In this document: one piece after another, positions 1 through 8,660 of the stretch
Layout: every line of letters begins with the position of its first letter
How positions within the stretch are numbered: the stretch's first letter is position 1
Assembly (NCBI RefSeq): GCF_014692875.1
Contig: NZ_CP061171.1
Coordinates: 2,790,001-2,854,000 of the forward strand
From: Pedobacter riviphilus
GTDB lineage: Bacteria > Bacteroidota > Bacteroidia > Sphingobacteriales > Sphingobacteriaceae
Direction: 5' to 3'
Length of the DNA stretch: 64,000 nucleotides
The notes under the pieces: model-generated
Databases searched by the model: none
Told to the model about the DNA's origin: nothing
Seen by the model: only the letters and a program-made list of their open reading frames with translations
Made by a program: the position numbers and the translations under genes

Positions 1-2257
1 GTGTAAATGCCGCGTGATCTAGTACATGAGAATCTTTATGTTTTACATATAGAAATATCATCCTGGAAAAGGGAGGATACAAGAATTTCTCCCGTTCTAC
101 AATTTCGTCGTTGTACATGCCCTCATAATCGTTGTTCACCACTTGCTTGATAATACGGTTTTCAGCATCGTAAGTCTGGATACAAACATTACCCTGATCG
201 GCCCTTCTGCCTGCCCTACCTGCAACCTGCGCCAGCAGCTGGAAACTCCTTTCGTAAGCACGAAAATCAGGGTAACCTAAAAGCGTATCGGCATTAATTA
301 CACCAATAAGATTCAGGTTATCGAAATCCAATCCTTTAGCCACCATTTGTGTGCCGATTAAAATATCGGTTTTCTTCTCTTGAAAGTCGTTTAAGATCTG
401 TTGAAGTCCATTTTTTGTCCTTGTACTGTCCATATCCAACCGGGCAATGGTCACTTCTGGATAAAGTAACCTGAGTTCTTCTTCAATACGCTCTGTACCA
501 AATCCTTTTTGCTCTACATGGACCGAACCACAAGCCGGACAGATATTTACACTGCTCTGCTGATAACCGCAGTAGTGGCAATGTAATTTACCACTGCTTT
601 TATGATAGGTTAAACTTACATCGCAGTTTACACATTTTGGTGTATAACCACAAGTTGCACAGATTAGAATAGTGGCATAACCCCTCCTGTTTTGAAATAA
701 CACAATCTGCTCCTTTTTAGAAAGTGCCAGATCGATATCTTTGATCAACACGCTCGAAAAATACGAACTCATTGTTTTTTTCTTCGTTTCTTCCGAAATA
801 CTTACCACCTGCTGATTAGGAAGCTGAACCCCGCCAAAACGCTCTTTCATCTCTACAAGACCGTATTTACCTTGTAAAGCATTATAATAACTCTCTAAAG
901 ATGGTGTAGCTGATCCCAAAACAACCTTAGCTTGGTGCAGATAACCAAGATAAATGGCAGCATCCCTCGCCTGATAGCGTGGTGCCGGATCATATTGTTT
1001 GTAAGAAGGTTCGTGTTCTTCATCAACCACAATCAGTTTTAAGTGTTCGAAAGGAAGAAAAACTGCTGAGCGGGCACCAAGAATTACTTTATAAGTACCT
1101 GTACGCACTTTATTCCAGATTTCTACCCGTTCGCTATTGTTAAATTTGGAGTGGTATACCCCTATTGCATTACCGAAATAGCGTTTGATACGTTCTACAA
1201 TCTGGGTTGTTAATGCAATTTCTGGCAACAGGAACAATACCTGGCCATCTGTATTTTGAATAATTTTTTCAATCAGTTTGATATAAACCTGTGTTTTTCC
1301 AGATGCGGTAACACCATGCAACAAAACCACCTCTTTCTCCTCAAAATGCCGGTTAATCTGGTTTAATGCTTTCTGCTGACCTTCGTTCAGCTCGAAATTC
1401 ACACTGAACTCTTCATCATGGGCAGCTAAACGGCTAACCGGCCTTTTCATCACCACAAAAATATCTTTGTCGGTTAAGGCTTTGAGCGCTGCTGGTCCAC
1501 AATTACTTTCTTCTAAAAGCTGTTCTTTGGAAATTGGCAGATTTGATTTTTGCAATTTTAGGTAAGCCAGTAAAGCGTCTAATTGTTTAGGCGCCCGATC
1601 TAAAACATTAAAAAGCTGTTTCAGATTTTCCTCATCGCTATAAAAATCATTTAAAATAATGAACGACTTAAGCAAAGGTTTATATTTCTGCACCACCTCT
1701 TCTGCCACCAGCACCAGTTCTTTATCCAGCAAATGATTGATGATCGGGTATACTGTTTTCTGCCCAAGGAGCTTAGAAACATCATTAACAGTAAGTTTCT
1801 GCTGCTGTTTCAGTGCATTGATAATGATTTCTTCCTTATCGGTAAGTTCGGTATCTTCATTATAATCATCGCGAAGAATTAAGATCGTTTCGCTGGCCAG
1901 TTTTAAACTTGCAGGCAAAGCCGCCGCCATTACATCACCTTCATTACACATGTAATAATTGGTCATCCATGTCCAGAATTTAAGTTGCATGGGTGTAATT
2001 ACAGGCTCATTATCAACTACATCAATAATGTATTTTGCCTCATAAACTGTTGGCGGCACCGTACTAATTCCACTAATTAAAGCAGTATAAATTTTATGCT
2101 TTCCAAATTGCACCACCACACGTTTCCCAACGGCAATCTGGTCGTTTAAATCAAAAGGTACCCGATAAGTATAGTTTTTCGCCAAAGATAATGGCAAAAT
2201 AACTTCAACAAAAAGTGTTTCTCTTTCTGCAAAAATATCACTTTCGAAAGTATTCAT
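1..2257 (-). CDS. priA: Primosomal protein N' (PriA helicase), 3' end beyond the window
   Basis: PriA is the 3'-5' DNA helicase that reloads the replisome at stalled forks. About 752 residues are read from the ATG at 2257 and the frame is still open at the left edge, so the C-terminal tail is missing. Visible in order are an N-terminal DNA-binding region, Walker A GVTASGKT near residue 313, the DEEH box followed by EPSYKQY near 411, a zinc-binding cluster of CxxC pairs at about 530-575 (CATCGYTPKCVNC, CHYC, CPAC), and helicase motif VI QVAGRAGRR near 674. The start overlaps the stop of the upstream DUF423 gene as TAATG, so the two are translationally coupled. Family assignment is secure. Confidence 0.95.
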   Translation of the reverse strand, partial: MNTFESDIFAERETLFVEVILPLSLAKNYTYRVPFDLNDQIAVGKRVVVQFGKHKIYTALISGISTVPPTVYEAKYIIDVVDNEPVITPMQLKFWTWMTNYYMCNEGDVMAAALPASLKLASETILILRDDYNEDTELTDKEEIIINALKQQQKLTVNDVSKLLGQKTVYPIINHLLDKELVLVAEEVVQKYKPLLKSFIILNDFYSDEENLKQLFNVLDRAPKQLDALLAYLKLQKSNLPISKEQLLEESNCGPAALKALTDKDIFVVMKRPVSRLAAHDEEFSVNFELNEGQQKALNQINRHFEEKEVVLLHGVTASGKTQVYIKLIEKIIQNTDGQVLFLLPEIALTTQIVERIKRYFGNAIGVYHSKFNNSERVEIWNKVRTGTYKVILGARSAVFLPFEHLKLIVVDEEHEPSYKQYDPAPRYQARDAAIYLGYLHQAKVVLGSATPSLESYYNALQGKYGLVEMKERFGGVQLPNQQVVSISEETKKKTMSSYFSSVLIKDIDLALSKKEQIVLFQNRRGYATILICATCGYTPKCVNCDVSLTYHKSSGKLHCHYCGYQQSSVNICPACGSVHVEQKGFGTERIEEELRLLYPEVTIARLDMDSTRTKNGLQQILNDFQEKKTDILIGTQMVAKGLDFDNLNLIGVINADTLLGYPDFRAYERSFQLLAQVAGRAGRRADQGNVCIQTYDAENRIIKQVVNNDYEGMYNDEIVEREKFLYPPFSRMIFLYVKHKDSHVLDHAAFT

Positions 2258-2643
2258 TATTTATCTTTAAATGCCGCAAAAAAGAGCATTATCCATCCCA
2301 ATACAAATAAAAGCCCACCAATTGGCGTTACTGGGCCAATAAATTCAGTAAATCCTAAGTGTGATATGTTTCGTGTAGCCAATAAATATAGCGAACCTGA
2401 AAAAAGAATAATACCAAATGTAAAACAGAAATAGGCAATATTGATCAGCTTGTTCCGGTAGCGGGCAAAAGTAGAAAGGTATAATAATGCAAAGGTATGA
2501 TAGAACTGATAATCAACACCTTTTTGCCAGATTTCCAATGATGGCCCGTCAATTAAGGCCTTTAAACCATGAGCGCCAAATGCACCCAGCAAAACAGCAA
2601 CAGCACCAAAAAAAGAAGCAGTAAGAATTATTCGTTTATTCAT
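2257..2643 (-). CDS. DUF423 family small membrane protein
   Basis: This is a 128-residue, very hydrophobic protein with about four membrane helices. The N-terminal segment contains the family signature GAFGAHGLK (residues 21-29) and the C-terminal region contains GPVTPIGG, both typical of the DUF423 (YgdD/YwdK) family of inner-membrane proteins, whose function is unknown. Its stop overlaps the priA start codon (TAATG), so it is probably the first gene of a two-gene leftward unit with priA. The link to PriA looks positional; nothing in the sequence suggests a role in replication. Confidence 0.85.
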   Translation of the reverse strand: MNKRIILTASFFGAVAVLLGAFGAHGLKALIDGPSLEIWQKGVDYQFYHTFALLYLSTFARYRNKLINIAYFCFTFGIILFSGSLYLLATRNISHLGFTEFIGPVTPIGGLLFVLGWIMLFFAAFKDK

Positions 2644-2733
2644 AATGATTTGCTAGTAGCAATCGCTAAATTAATAAATTGACAAAGAACTTCTCACTAA
2701 TCAATGTAATAAATTAAATTTGTTGCAAAGCAG

Positions 2734-4302
2734 ATGAAAAAAATCGTAATTCTAACAAGTGCATTATTTTTGGGTGTAGCCTTTATGGCTTATCTCTATT
2801 TTTCAAAATTGGGTACAGATAATGATGCGAAAGATCTGGCGCTGCAATCGGCAACTAATAATGCAGCTTTAGTGTTTTCTTTCCAGAACGATAAAAGTTT
2901 TTACGATATCATTGAAGGGCAGCAACTTATCCAGCAGGTTTTAGGGAAAGATAAAATGAGCCTTTTAAAACAGCTGAAAGCAAGCATTATCGACGATAAT
3001 CTGATCAACAGGTATTTGAAGGATCAGCAGGTTTATATTAGTGTATTACCTGATTCGAATAAAACCCTCAACTTCCTGATCACCTTACAAATTCAGCCTG
3101 ATAACGACATCAAAAAATTCTACGAACAGCTAAAACTAAAAAAAGTAATTACCGAAAATTCGAAAGAGCTTTATACTGTGAGGATAAACGACAGTTTACG
3201 GATTTATTTAGGCATCCATAACCAGGTATTAACGGTTTCAACTTCATTGAAACTGATTAATGACGCTAATATTCGTTTAACGGAGAATCCTTTTACGGAG
3301 TACATTAAGGAGAACAAGCACCAGATCAAAAATGTACTGGCCAATATCTACATCAATTTTAACCAGGCCCCATTACTACTTAAAAATATTATTGCAGGTA
3401 ACATTAATGGCGAAATTGCCCTATTTAACCAACAAAACAGTTTCGCTGTACTCAATTACAATTTCAGTAAAGAGAAAATTCTTTTCAGCGGAAGTACCGA
3501 ATTAAAAGATCAGCACAATTACCTTAAATTATTCGAAAACACCGCTGCACAAAATACATCAATACAAAATATCCTGCCCGATAATACAGCAAACTATGCG
3601 CTTTATGCTTATGATGATTACGGTAAATGGCTTAAAAAATTAAATAATTGGCAGGAACAAACGAAAATACTTTCAAAAACCAATGCCGTGATAAAAAAAA
3701 TAAAGGATGATTACAGAACAGATTTAGATTTGATATTTACCACTTATACCAAGAATCAGTTTATTCTTTTTCAGTTAAGCACCAGCGAAAAACTAGGCGC
3801 AATTTCATTATCAGATGGCGAAAAAACAAAACAGTTGCTGCTTGATGTAAGTGCAGATTATAGCGAAGACATTAAGCTCTTTAAATCGGCCGATATCCTG
3901 TACAGTTATTTTGGGGAGCCTTTTAAAAAATTTGCACGGCCATATTATACCATTGTAGATAATAATTTAATTGTAGCCAATAATGCGAGCACAGTGCAAT
4001 CATTTTTAAACGATTATAAAAACAACAGGCTGTTAATACAAACACCACAATATTTAGATGCGGTGAACCAGATTTCGACCACTTCGAACATAAGTTATTA
4101 CATCAATACCAAAAATTCTGCAGATATTTTCAGGCACAATGTTCAACTGAATTTCTATAAACATTTGCGGGCAGACAGTGGTTTAAAAAGTTTCGATACT
4201 TTTTGTTACCAAATGAGTGCAGACAAAAACAAATTCATCACTAACTTGCTTTTAAACAAATATTTACAACCAGAAATACCAGATTCATTAAGTAACCGTT
4301 AA
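2734..4302 (+). CDS. Hypothetical membrane-anchored protein, 522 aa
   Basis: The function is not recognised. The N-terminus (residues 1-24) is a signal anchor: MKK followed by a hydrophobic stretch ending LYFSKL, with no lipobox cysteine. The remaining roughly 495 residues are hydrophilic, rich in K, N, D and Q, with alternating short hydrophobic strands, suggesting a periplasmic domain facing the outside of the inner membrane. It resembles in style the large uncharacterised DUF3352-like proteins of Bacteroidota, but that is only an impression. It starts 90 bp from the divergent DUF423 gene and is followed after 30 bp by an outer membrane protein gene on the same strand, so the two are probably co-transcribed. 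Confidence 0.6.
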   Translation: MKKIVILTSALFLGVAFMAYLYFSKLGTDNDAKDLALQSATNNAALVFSFQNDKSFYDIIEGQQLIQQVLGKDKMSLLKQLKASIIDDNLINRYLKDQQVYISVLPDSNKTLNFLITLQIQPDNDIKKFYEQLKLKKVITENSKELYTVRINDSLRIYLGIHNQVLTVSTSLKLINDANIRLTENPFTEYIKENKHQIKNVLANIYINFNQAPLLLKNIIAGNINGEIALFNQQNSFAVLNYNFSKEKILFSGSTELKDQHNYLKLFENTAAQNTSIQNILPDNTANYALYAYDDYGKWLKKLNNWQEQTKILSKTNAVIKKIKDDYRTDLDLIFTTYTKNQFILFQLSTSEKLGAISLSDGEKTKQLLLDVSADYSEDIKLFKSADILYSYFGEPFKKFARPYYTIVDNNLIVANNASTVQSFLNDYKNNRLLIQTPQYLDAVNQISTTSNISYYINTKNSADIFRHNVQLNFYKHLRADSGLKSFDTFCYQMSADKNKFITNLLLNKYLQPEIPDSLSNR

Positions 4303-4332
4303 TAAAGAAACCATCCCAAGAAACTATTTTAC

Positions 4333-5742
4333 ATGAAGAAACTTTTACTTGCGTTACTGGCAATAGCTAGCTTCGGGGTTGCAAATGCACAACAATATGC
4401 GCTTTTTGGTACTAAAACCATGTTTGATGCATTCGAAAATCCATCTCAAAAATCTTTCACCTTAGATTCATCACGAAGATTTTCCTCCAATTTCTTCCTA
4501 CCTTATCTTGGAACAAACGCCATTAATAAAGGAAGCTCTAAGTTTGCCATAAGAAGATTAACACAGGAAGGTGTTTTTGATACAAGAAGTTTACCTATCG
4601 GTACTGGAGAAGTGAATCATTTTTTCGAAAACAGTAATATCTATGTAGCAGCATTCAGGCTTTTCAAATCTTATAAGTATCAAAAAGAAATGGGGTTTTC
4701 GTGGCAGATCAGATCCGATGCACATATCGATTACACCAACGAAACAATGGCTATTTTTGATTCGTTCGAAAGGTTTAATACTAATCAGCAATATACCGGG
4801 ATTTTTGATACCAAAGGCTACGAACAAAGTTACCATCAATTTAGCTTTACCTATCGCGAAAACTGGAATAAAAGACTCGCATTTGGTTTAAAAGCAAGTT
4901 TACTGAGTGGAATACTTTACAACAAATTAAATGTTTCCGACTCTTATTTATATATCGATCCTGAGTCTGATGCCCTGTTAATTGGCCTGAAAGGAACCTA
5001 TTCCAGCAATTTTTCTGATTTTGATGAGGTAAATAAGAAAAATTTTATTCCAAACTTTAAAAACCCAGGACTATCATTAAGCTTTGGAAGCAATTACACC
5101 ACTAAAAAAGGTTTGTTCTTAATGGCCAATATAAAAGATTTAGGTTTTATCTGGTGGCGAAGTAATTCGCAACGCACTACGGTAGATCAATCAAAAATTA
5201 TTGAGAATATAGAAAATAACCAATCTAATACCAATCAGGAAATAAAAGACATTTTCCTCCTTTCGGAGCAAAGCAAAAAGTTTTTAGCGCCTACCAATGC
5301 TAAACTTGATGTTTACCTATCTAAACGATATGGCTTTTACAAACCAGGCCTAGCTGTTTCGAAAAACTTGTTTTATAAAGGCGGAGATATTGCTTTGGTA
5401 AACACTTTTATTGCCAACGATTTTTCGGGAAGTGTTACTCCCTTATACAACTTAAATGGTGTTTTTATGGTTGGATTGCAAGGAAAATACCAGACACCAA
5501 ATTTTGAATTGTTTATGGGTACAGATAATTTAGTGGCTACCAGTTTTCAAACTTATGGAATGATTAAAAATGATGCTACTGTAGGCAGCGGGCCTAATGG
5601 TGCTTCTTTTTACATGGGTGTAGGCATTAAATTCGGTAATGTGGTTAACCATCCGCAATTTGCCGATGTAATACCAGGCATAAATGACAATGAAGGTGGG
5701 AGTTTCTTTAAAAGTTTGTTTTCAATCTTTAAAAGAAGATAA
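4333..5742 (+). CDS. Outer membrane beta-barrel protein, probable DUF5723 family
   Basis: The 469-residue product has a clear signal peptide (MKKLLLALLAIASFGVANAQ, cleavage after ANA or AQ). Repeated short amphipathic strands with aromatic girdle residues follow, for example FSFTYRENW and GLSLSFGSNYTT, and the part before the C-terminal tail ends with a strand ASFYMGVGIKFG. The opening after the signal (LFGTKTMFDAFENPSQKSF) matches my memory of the DUF5723 family of Bacteroidota outer membrane proteins. Function is unknown. It follows the membrane-anchored gene at 2734 by 30 bp and converges on tsaB with only 11 bp between stop codons. Confidence 0.65.
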   Translation: MKKLLLALLAIASFGVANAQQYALFGTKTMFDAFENPSQKSFTLDSSRRFSSNFFLPYLGTNAINKGSSKFAIRRLTQEGVFDTRSLPIGTGEVNHFFENSNIYVAAFRLFKSYKYQKEMGFSWQIRSDAHIDYTNETMAIFDSFERFNTNQQYTGIFDTKGYEQSYHQFSFTYRENWNKRLAFGLKASLLSGILYNKLNVSDSYLYIDPESDALLIGLKGTYSSNFSDFDEVNKKNFIPNFKNPGLSLSFGSNYTTKKGLFLMANIKDLGFIWWRSNSQRTTVDQSKIIENIENNQSNTNQEIKDIFLLSEQSKKFLAPTNAKLDVYLSKRYGFYKPGLAVSKNLFYKGGDIALVNTFIANDFSGSVTPLYNLNGVFMVGLQGKYQTPNFELFMGTDNLVATSFQTYGMIKNDATVGSGPNGASFYMGVGIKFGNVVNHPQFADVIPGINDNEGGSFFKSLFSIFKRR

Positions 5743-5753
5743 CCGGTCTAACC

Positions 5754-6443
5754 CTACGCTTGTTGCTTTTTAGATTGGGTAACTACAAAATCTTTCAGGT
5801 AAAAAGGTTCGAAATAGGCTACATCTTCAAATTTATTGTTGCTGAAAGCTTCGTTTGCCAATTGCGACATATATGTTGCAGCATTGAAATTGGTCGTATC
5901 GAATTTTGCATTTAGATGTGTTAAAACTTCGGCACACTTAGCCGCTCCATCGCCTAAAAAAGCAACAGCTTGTTGTGTGAGATAATCTGTAAAACTTGTC
6001 TCATCAATAATTTTTGCTTCGGTTGGCATGATTACGTTTAACGAGCGATCGAAAATTGCAGTATAAACTTCCATTCGGCGGGCATCGATCATTGGGCAGA
6101 TTAAACCTGAATAACCAGGATTTTCTGTCAAATAACCAGCAGCCATCATTTCTAAGGTTTCAATGGCAATTAAAGGTTTATCTAATGCATAACATAACCC
6201 CTTCGCTGTAGAAACACCAATCCTTAATCCGGTATAAGACCCTGGCCCTTTACTTACCGCAATGGCATCTAACTCTTGGTAATTCAGTCCTGCAGTTTTA
6301 AGCACTTCATCTATAAACAAAGTTAAATTTGCTGCATGCAGGTTCTGCCCCTTCTCTTCTTTAAATGAAAATGTTTTGCCGTTTATGGATAGTGCTACAG
6401 AACAAATTGCAGTAGCTGTTTCTATTTGAAGTATCTTAGCCAT
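5754..6443 (-). CDS. tsaB: tRNA threonylcarbamoyladenosine complex subunit TsaB
   Basis: TsaB is the ASKHA-fold dimerisation partner of TsaD in the complex that installs t6A at position 37 of ANN-decoding tRNAs. The 229-residue length is normal. The N-terminus shows the actin-like ILQIETAT strand (residues 4-11) and the central GPGSYTGLRIGVSTAKGL motif (residues 67-84) is diagnostic. As expected for TsaB, the metal-binding histidines of TsaD are not present. It is transcribed leftward and converges with the outer membrane gene ending at 5742. The bases upstream to yidD carry a copy of the dispersed repeat. Confidence 0.93.
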   Translation of the reverse strand: MAKILQIETATAICSVALSINGKTFSFKEEKGQNLHAANLTLFIDEVLKTAGLNYQELDAIAVSKGPGSYTGLRIGVSTAKGLCYALDKPLIAIETLEMMAAGYLTENPGYSGLICPMIDARRMEVYTAIFDRSLNVIMPTEAKIIDETSFTDYLTQQAVAFLGDGAAKCAEVLTHLNAKFDTTNFNAATYMSQLANEAFSNNKFEDVAYFEPFYLKDFVVTQSKKQQA

Positions 6444-6544
6444 TGCGCAAAGATATAGTTTTTAGCCTTAAATTAATTCAGTTTAGCGTTTGGGCTTCGG
6501 CGTTTGGAGTCAAATTTTCCCTGGTAGTGTATCATCTCGTAGTA

Positions 6545-6570
6545 TCATCCTGAACGCAGTCGAAGGATTT
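6545..6570. repeat. Dispersed extragenic repeat, type TCATCCTGA...TCGAAGGA
   Basis: The segment reads tcatcctgaacgcagtcgaa plus ggattt. The reverse complement of 19225-19250 gives a close relative (tcatcctgagcttgtcgaag), so this is one family in opposite orientations. It lies in the 218-bp gap between tsaB and yidD, which holds no gene. Confidence 0.6.
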
Positions 6571-6661
6571 TTACTTCAATCTTTCAAATGAATTAGCTAG
6601 AAGTTTGGAGTCGATTAACCAATTAATAAATAAAAAATGGCTAGTGAACCAATGAACCCTT

Positions 6662-6892
6662 CTACGGAACCGGATCATGCCCATGTTTGCCCCAGGGATG
6701 GCAACGGCCTATGCGTTTCAGCGCCAGCAAGCCGCCTTTAAATGGTCCGTGCTTTTTAATGGCCTCTATCCCATATTGCGAGCAGGTTGGCGTAAACCTA
6801 CAATTTGCCCCCAACATTGGAGAAATGGCGTATTGATAAACTTTAATTAAGCCTAAAAAAAACCAACCGAAAATTTTATTGATGAATTTCAT
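6662..6892 (-). CDS. yidD: Membrane protein insertion efficiency factor YidD
   Basis: YidD is a small protein that assists YidC-dependent insertion of inner-membrane proteins. The 76-residue product shows the complete family signature: an amphipathic N-terminal helix, [20 protein letters not shown] (residues 20-39) with its conserved cysteines, then [10 protein letters not shown] and a C-terminal [13 protein letters not shown]. The start codon lies inside the 3' end of the reading-frame-corrected rnpA (17-bp overlap), giving the standard order rpmH-rnpA-yidD. Expression is likely coupled to rnpA. Confidence 0.95.
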   Translation of the reverse strand: MKFINKIFGWFFLGLIKVYQYAISPMLGANCRFTPTCSQYGIEAIKKHGPFKGGLLALKRIGRCHPWGKHGHDPVP

Positions 6893-7273
6893 TGGGCTGG
6901 ATTAAATTTTGGAAACGCTTAAAGCTAGCGATCAGTTTTTTCTCGATAAAACCAAATTCATACTTATCCTTACCTACAAACTGGATGGAAAACAAAAGCA
7001 ATCCCTATCAGTAGGTAAAGGCATGTATAATTTATCTTGCTTATTTAGGCGATAAGCTTCGCGTATGCGGCGCTTGAGCAGATTGCGATCTACTGCCCGC
7101 TTATATCTTTTTTTAGGAACATTGATGACCACCTGCGCTTGTACATGAGCTGGTACATCAACAAAAAGATAAGAAATGCGAAAAGGGTATAATAAAAAAG
7201 AAGAACCGTTCTTAAACAACAGGTCTAAATGTTTCCTGCTGCATAACCGTTCTTCTTTCCTGAATGTGTACAT
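6876..7273 (-). pseudogene. rnpA: Ribonuclease P protein component (rnpA) with a one-base frameshift
   Basis: RnpA is the protein cofactor of RNase P, which matures tRNA 5' ends. From the ATG at 7273 (MYTFRKEERLCSRK) the protein runs through the RNase P signature KRAVDRNLLKRRIREAYRLN, then the frame ends early at 6974 in an unrelated tail (DCFCFPSSL). Two bases away the frame reads GLLLFSIQFVGKDKYEFGF and on to a stop at 6876, which is a normal RnpA C-terminus. One extra G in the GGG run at 7003-7005 would join the two. A longer start at 7333 is possible but adds residues lacking family resemblance. The gene is normally essential, so a sequencing error is more likely than a true pseudogene. 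Confidence 0.9.
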
Positions 7274-7340
7274 ATATTTTTGATTGATAACTGCAGATTT
7301 TGATCTGCCGATCCCGAATGAACGGAAAAGCAATCAAAAA

Positions 7341-7499
7341 TTATGCTTTATGCTTGCGTTCGTCAGAAACTGTTAATCTTTTTCTTCCTTTAGCACGACG
7401 TGATGCTAATACTCGTCTGCCGTTAGCTGTTGCCATTCTTTCGCGGAAGCCGTGTTTGTTTCTTCTCTTTCTTTGCGAAGGTTGGTATGTTCTTTTCAT
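7341..7499 (-). CDS. rpmH: 50S ribosomal protein L34
   Basis: L34 is a small, very basic protein of the large ribosomal subunit. The 52-residue product begins [20 protein letters not shown] and continues with the invariant [20 protein letters not shown], so identity is certain. It lies directly upstream of rnpA on the same strand, as in nearly all bacteria. A perfect Bacteroidetes-type promoter is found 35-65 bp upstream of the start codon. Confidence 0.98.
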   Translation of the reverse strand: MKRTYQPSQRKRRNKHGFRERMATANGRRVLASRRAKGRKRLTVSDERKHKA

Positions 7500-7533
7500 G
7501 ACTGTATATTATCTATTGTAAAATTAAGAGGTG

Positions 7534-7564
7534 CAAATATAAAGCGATTTCTCTACAAATGCAA
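7534..7564 (-). promoter_or_regulatory. Bacteroidetes primary-sigma promoter for rpmH-rnpA-yidD
   Basis: Read on the minus strand, TTG (7564-7562) is followed by 20 nt and then TATATTTG (7541-7534). This matches the known Bacteroidetes consensus of a -33 TTG and a -7 TAnnTTTG with 19-21 nt between them. The predicted transcription start is near 7527, giving a leader of about 28 nt before the rpmH ATG at 7499. Confidence 0.72.
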
Positions 7565-7925
7565 GAGTGATTAATTATTATTTTTTCTATTCAAATGCAA
7601 ATGTAATAATTCTTTTGAAAAAGAGACCCTGTGGCCATTTATAAATATCTGTTTGTATGTTTTATTGTTTCACCAAACGTTCCTGTCCATGATCCTTTGC
7701 GATGGAACTAGATAGAATTATTTTGGTATAAGACGCTAGAAAAGAACCAAGCCGTCAATAGCAGCACCTACAGCCGTAAAACAAACCTGATTGAAGTGGT
7801 AATCTTTACAGGTATGACACCGACCGATAGACTCAAAAAGCCTAATGAATACCTAGTGGTTAACATTTTTCAACAATAAAGACCCTGAAATAAATTCAGG
7901 GTGACGCCACTCTGAGAATCTATCT
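7565..7925. other. Gene-free stretch between rpmH promoter and LytTR gene
   Basis: This 361-bp gap contains the possible relic frame at 7712-7879 and a palindromic repeat at 7881-7906, where accctgaa and ttcagggt can pair. The same palindrome recurs at about 31024-31047. No intact gene or RNA is apparent. The palindrome lies just downstream of the LytTR gene stop (7926) and might also serve as its terminator. Confidence 0.5.
7712..7879 (+). pseudogene. Possible relic coding frame, about 55 codons, no start
   Basis: In the gene-free gap between rpmH and the LytTR gene one plus-strand frame stays open from 7712 to a TAA at 7877. It reads protein-like sequence (ELFWYKTLEKNQAVNSS, then TNLIEVVIFTG and a tail ending EYLVVNIFQQ) but has no in-frame ATG except one near the end. 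I do not recognise the family. It could be the C-terminal remnant of a decayed gene or a chance frame. Confidence 0.3.
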
Positions 7926-8660
7926 TTATAAACCTAATGCCGCCTTCAATTTCACATAACCCGTTTTACTCACCGGCAACCAGATATCAGACTTCAACAA
8001 CACCACGTAGCTATCTTTCTCTTTTAGCTCTATTTTGGTTACCTGGGCCAGATTAATGATGTAAGACCTATGTATGCGGATAAACTGACTCACATCCAAT
8101 GTTTGTTCGAAATAAGCCATGGTTTTGTTCTTATAGAAAACACCATCAACGGTACTTAATTTTACATAATCATCATCCGCCTCTAAATAGTTGATATCGG
8201 CAACAGGGATAATCTTAATTACACCGTCTTTTTTAACTACTACCCTATTATTTTGTGCCGGACTTAAAGCTGCTGCATCCAAAACAGCCTCCGTATTTTC
8301 CACATGATTTAATTTGCCGGGTAACTTTTTAATAGCAGCATCGAAGCGCGATTTATCAATCGGCTTGAGCAGATAATCTACTGCATTAACCTCAAAAGCT
8401 TTAATAGCATATTCATCAAAAGCAGTGGTAAAAATTACTGCAGGTTTATCTTCCACCAGCTCGAGCATTTCGAAACCACTAATTTTAGGCATCTGTATAT
8501 CAAGAAAAATTAAATCAGGCTTATGCAAGGTAATGGCTTTCAAACCTTCGAACCCATCACCACATTCTGCTACAATCTCTATTTCTGCATGATCTGAAAG
8601 GTAATATTTTACAATATCTCTCGCTAAAGGCTCATCATCAATTAGTATTGTTCTGATCAT
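7926..8660 (-). CDS. LytTR-type response regulator
   Basis: This 244-residue DNA-binding response regulator has an N-terminal receiver domain with acidic pocket D8-D9-E10, phospho-acceptor D54 in LIFLDIQMPK, and the conserved lysine in YLLKPIDKSRF. A C-terminal LytTR domain follows (about 140-244), including LEADDDYVKLST and the FIRIHRSYIINL segment. It is the partner of the LytS-type kinase immediately upstream, with which it overlaps by 23 bp. It is the last gene of a leftward run that starts with a LiaF-like membrane protein, suggesting a cell-envelope signalling role (inference). Confidence 0.92.
   Translation of the reverse strand: MIRTILIDDEPLARDIVKYYLSDHAEIEIVAECGDGFEGLKAITLHKPDLIFLDIQMPKISGFEMLELVEDKPAVIFTTAFDEYAIKAFEVNAVDYLLKPIDKSRFDAAIKKLPGKLNHVENTEAVLDAAALSPAQNNRVVVKKDGVIKIIPVADINYLEADDDYVKLSTVDGVFYKNKTMAYFEQTLDVSQFIRIHRSYIINLAQVTKIELKEKDSYVVLLKSDIWLPVSKTGYVKLKAALGL

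Noticed and set aside
6876..7273. Programmed frameshift in rnpA
   Set aside because: There is no slippery heptamer or downstream structure, and three other genes share the same single-G loss in G-runs.
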